Source of the DNA: JACKCB01 sp964452775
Lineage (GTDB): Bacteria; Chloroflexota; Anaerolineae; Promineifilales; Promineifilaceae
NCBI GenBank assembly: GCA_964452775.1
Contig: CAYVQP010000141.1
Coordinates: 1 to 6,926 of the forward strand
Length of the DNA stretch: 6,926 nt
Reading direction: 5' to 3'
Positions 5,621 to 6,926 of the stretch are shown piece by piece. The position numbers and the translations under genes are program-made. Every line of letters starts with the position of its first letter. Positions within the stretch are counted from its first letter, which is position 1. Under the pieces are notes generated by a model. That model searched no databases. It was not told the origin of the DNA and worked only from the letters and a program-made list of their open reading frames with translations.

Positions 5621-5642
5621 CTTTGTGATACCATTCACAAAG
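5621..5642. promoter_or_regulatory. CRP/FNR-family type operator
   Basis: A perfect palindrome, CTTTGTGA (5621-5628), 6-base spacer, TCACAAAG (5635-5642). The centre is exactly TGTGA-N6-TCACA, the consensus half-sites of CRP-type regulators, and the symmetry extends by three more bases on each side. It lies 75 bases upstream of the ATG of the cupredoxin-like/cytochrome c gene. The cognate regulator is not in the window. Confidence 0.72.
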
Positions 5643-5651
5643 CTTGCTAAT
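5623..5651 (+). promoter_or_regulatory. Weak candidate promoter overlapping the operator
   Basis: TTGTGA (5623-5628, 4 of 6 to -35), a 17-base spacer and GCTAAT (5646-5651, 4 of 6 to -10). If real, the start is near 5658 and the operator covers the -35 and spacer, a position that suits repression. Both hexamers are weak, so the true promoter may lie elsewhere. Confidence 0.3.
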
Positions 5652-5716
5652 CTGCTGGACTTGCGTGGCTATCCCGGGGACCTATGCGAAAGCGCCGCGT
5701 ACCAGCGGAGGATATA

Positions 5717-6373
5717 ATGAACGCGACGAAACGGAACCTGATGTTGCTGCTGACTTGCGCCTTGCTATTACTCGGCGCGGCAGCGCTGACCGCCCATTCC
5801 AATGCCCTTGCACAGCCGGCCGCTCCGGCCCTGCAAGAGCACGCCGCCTTCTTGCCCCTCACCTTCGGCCCGCCCGCCCAAATCAGCATCGCCGGCCTGA
5901 AGTTCGATCCCCACGTCCTCGCCCTGCCCACGGGCGATGTCGTCATCTGGACCAATTATGACCCGCAGGTGCACACCCTGGTCGCCCTTGACGCCGCCTT
6001 CCAGTCCCCTCCGCTCAATCCCGGCGCTACCTACTATTGGAACGCCCCGGCGGACGGCATCTATCGCTACACCACCCTGGACAATCCGGCCATGGAGGGC
6101 GTCATTATCGCCTCTCCCAACGGGGCGGCCGACTGGTTTGATGGCAACACCGCGGCGCAGGCTTACGTCACCAGCTGCGCCGGCTGTCACGGCATCGATC
6201 GCGGGGGCGGCGTCGGCCCTCCACTCACCCCCGACGTCCTCGTGGAGAACGACGACTTCTACTTCGACACCATCAAGAACGGCCGGCCCGGAACAATCAT
6301 GCCCGGTTGGGGACAATTGGGCTTTTCCGACCAGGAAATCTGGCTGATGCTCGGCTTCCTGCGCAGCGAGTAG
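5717..6373 (+). CDS. Secreted cupredoxin-like / cytochrome c fusion protein
   Basis: A 218-residue exported protein. A signal peptide spans residues 1-32: basic start (TKR), hydrophobic core LMLLLTCALLLLGAAALTA, and probable cleavage after ALA32. No valid lipobox surrounds C14. Residues about 53-132 form a cupredoxin-like domain (ISIAGLKFDPHVLALPTGD, VIWTNYDPQVHTLVA, YYWNAPADGIYRYTT, NPAMEGVII). H86 and M126 sit where the first and last type 1 copper ligands belong. The Cys and second His of the usual YxCxxHPxM loop are replaced (YTTLDNPAM, 118-126), so a normal copper site is unlikely. Residues about 145-218 are a class I cytochrome c domain: haem attachment C154-A-G-C157-H158, probable axial ligand M195 (TIMPGWG) and C-terminal helix EIWLMLGFLRSE. 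The likely role is extracytoplasmic electron transfer. The ATG at 5717 is preceded by GGAGG (5707-5711) at 5 bases. A CRP-type operator upstream suggests regulation. Confidence 0.9.
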   Translation: MNATKRNLMLLLTCALLLLGAAALTAHSNALAQPAAPALQEHAAFLPLTFGPPAQISIAGLKFDPHVLALPTGDVVIWTNYDPQVHTLVALDAAFQSPPLNPGATYYWNAPADGIYRYTTLDNPAMEGVIIASPNGAADWFDGNTAAQAYVTSCAGCHGIDRGGGVGPPLTPDVLVENDDFYFDTIKNGRPGTIMPGWGQLGFSDQEIWLMLGFLRSE

Positions 6374-6387
6374 CGGCCGCCGCCAAC

Positions 6388-6765
6388 TCACTTCCGGGCG
6401 TGGATGTACTTCACGCCGGGAACTCCGGCGAAATCAGCATCCTGCGTCCACGTGACCGCGCCGTAGGCATCGGCGGTGGCCAGGATGATGCTGTCGGCCA
6501 TTGCCAGCTTGAGTTCTAAGGAGTACTTCGCGGCGTTGATCGCGATTCGGTTGGTCAGGTCGGCGATGACTCCCAGCGACATGATGCCCACCGCTTGCAA
6601 GGCATCGGCCTCCCCGCGCTGGGTCAAGAGGCGTTTGTATACCTCGTAAACGCAAATCGTAGGCACGACCAGGGAGTTGGTCTCACGTATTGCCGGTGCG
6701 AAAAAGGTCCAATTGGCGCCTTCGGCGAAGTACTCAAGCCAGCCGGAAGAGTCCACCACATTCAA
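6388..6765 (-). CDS. vapC: PIN-domain toxin, VapC family
   Basis: A 125-residue PIN-domain ribonuclease, the usual length for VapC toxins. The acidic metal-binding residues of the family are present: D5 (NVVDSSGWLEYF), E41 (VYEVYKRLL), D91 (MADSIILATA) and D109 (TQDADF). When not held by its antitoxin such an enzyme cleaves specific RNAs and stops growth; here the target is unknown. The start is TTG at 6765, which gives the common family N-terminus MNVVDSSGW. GAGG about 10 bases upstream (near 6779-6776) may serve as ribosome binding site. The start overlaps the stop of the upstream antitoxin gene in a TTGA, so translation is probably coupled. The stop at 6390-6388 lies 14 bases from the stop of the convergent cytochrome gene, with no terminator visible between them. 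Confidence 0.92.
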   Translation of the reverse strand: MNVVDSSGWLEYFAEGANWTFFAPAIRETNSLVVPTICVYEVYKRLLTQRGEADALQAVGIMSLGVIADLTNRIAINAAKYSLELKLAMADSIILATADAYGAVTWTQDADFAGVPGVKYIHARK

Positions 6766-6926
6766 GGTTCGCGATCCTCTTTCTCGCGCAACGGGTCCGT
6801 ATCTATGCCCGGAAATATCCCGTGCGCATCCTCAATTGGCGGCACAAGCACCACGCGCAGCGAGTTCTCATAGGGGATGAACATGATTGACTGGCCGGGC
6901 TTCAAGTTGAATTGCTCGCGAATAGC
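6762..6926 (-). CDS. AbrB/MazE-type antitoxin, C-terminal part (partial, runs off right edge)
   Basis: An open minus-strand frame enters at 6926 and ends at TGA 6764-6762, giving 54 residues. The sequence AIREQFNLKPGQSIMFIPYE then NSLRVVLVPPIEDAHGIFPG matches the end of a SpoVT/AbrB-type DNA-binding domain (REQFNLKPGQ, then hydrophobic strands), followed by the acidic C-terminal tail DTDPLREKEDREP that typically binds the toxin. It directly precedes the VapC gene and overlaps its TTG start by four bases, the standard antitoxin-toxin order. The N-terminus, start codon and promoter lie outside the window. Such antitoxins usually repress their own operon together with the toxin. The assignment is by pattern and context. 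Confidence 0.85.
   Translation of the reverse strand, partial: AIREQFNLKPGQSIMFIPYENSLRVVLVPPIEDAHGIFPGIDTDPLREKEDREP

Noticed and set aside
5717..5812. Lipoprotein signal (Cys at residue 14)
   Set aside because: The residues before the Cys (LLT) do not fit a lipobox, and a good ALA cleavage site follows at residue 32.
6374..6387. Terminator between the cytochrome c and vapC genes
   Set aside because: Only 14 bases separate the convergent stops, with no stem and T-tract.
5768..6391. A 207-codon minus-strand open frame
   Set aside because: Shadow of the cupredoxin-like/cytochrome c gene, which has a signal peptide, CxxCH and a strong ribosome binding site.

Overview
The window comes from a GC-rich bacterium, most likely a member of the Chloroflexota. 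The strongest evidence is the 16S rRNA fragment at the left end. It contains, in the correct place (bases 3-19, equivalent to E. coli 957-941), an exact match to AAACCACACGCTCCGCT, the sequence I know as the Chloroflexi-specific FISH probe GNSB941. The gene content fits: compact, mostly single-gene transcription units, short palindromic repeats between genes and scattered toxin-antitoxin genes. The sequence is draft quality, with a 100-base run of N interrupting one gene (5108-5207).

Layout. Bases 1-931 are the 5' two thirds of a 16S rRNA gene on the minus strand, running off the left edge. To its right (932-1263) lies a leader with hairpins, a boxA-like element and two near-identical strong promoters. 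Bases 1264-1561 are a GC-rich spacer without a convincing gene. Next come a plus-strand DinB/ankyrin fusion gene (1642-3144), a convergent SnoaL-like gene (3181-3564, minus) and a divergent tag gene for DNA-3-methyladenine glycosylase I (3702-4280, plus). A lone antitoxin-like gene follows (4422-4643, minus). Bases 4801-4980 hold a tandem structured repeat, followed by an alpha/beta hydrolase gene broken by the N gap (4989-5525). A secreted cupredoxin-like/cytochrome c fusion (5717-6373, plus) has a textbook CRP-type operator upstream. The right end is a minus-strand AbrB-type antitoxin/PIN toxin pair (6388-6926), with the antitoxin cut by the window edge.

How the parts relate. Apart from the toxin-antitoxin pair, the genes look independently transcribed and do not form one pathway. 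The common thread is two families of palindromic repeat at gene boundaries. Family 1 is a 15-bp-arm hairpin found at 1587-1620, 3147-3180 and 5564-5603, plus a half copy at 1562-1578. Family 2 is a 72-bp-period tandem repeat at 4823-4980. Their arms are nearly the same sequence but face opposite ways. I see no clear new multi-gene system. The observations most worth a second look are the repeat families, a cupredoxin domain lacking its Cys and second His copper ligands, the CRP-type operator, and a compensatory change at a universal 16S primer site.
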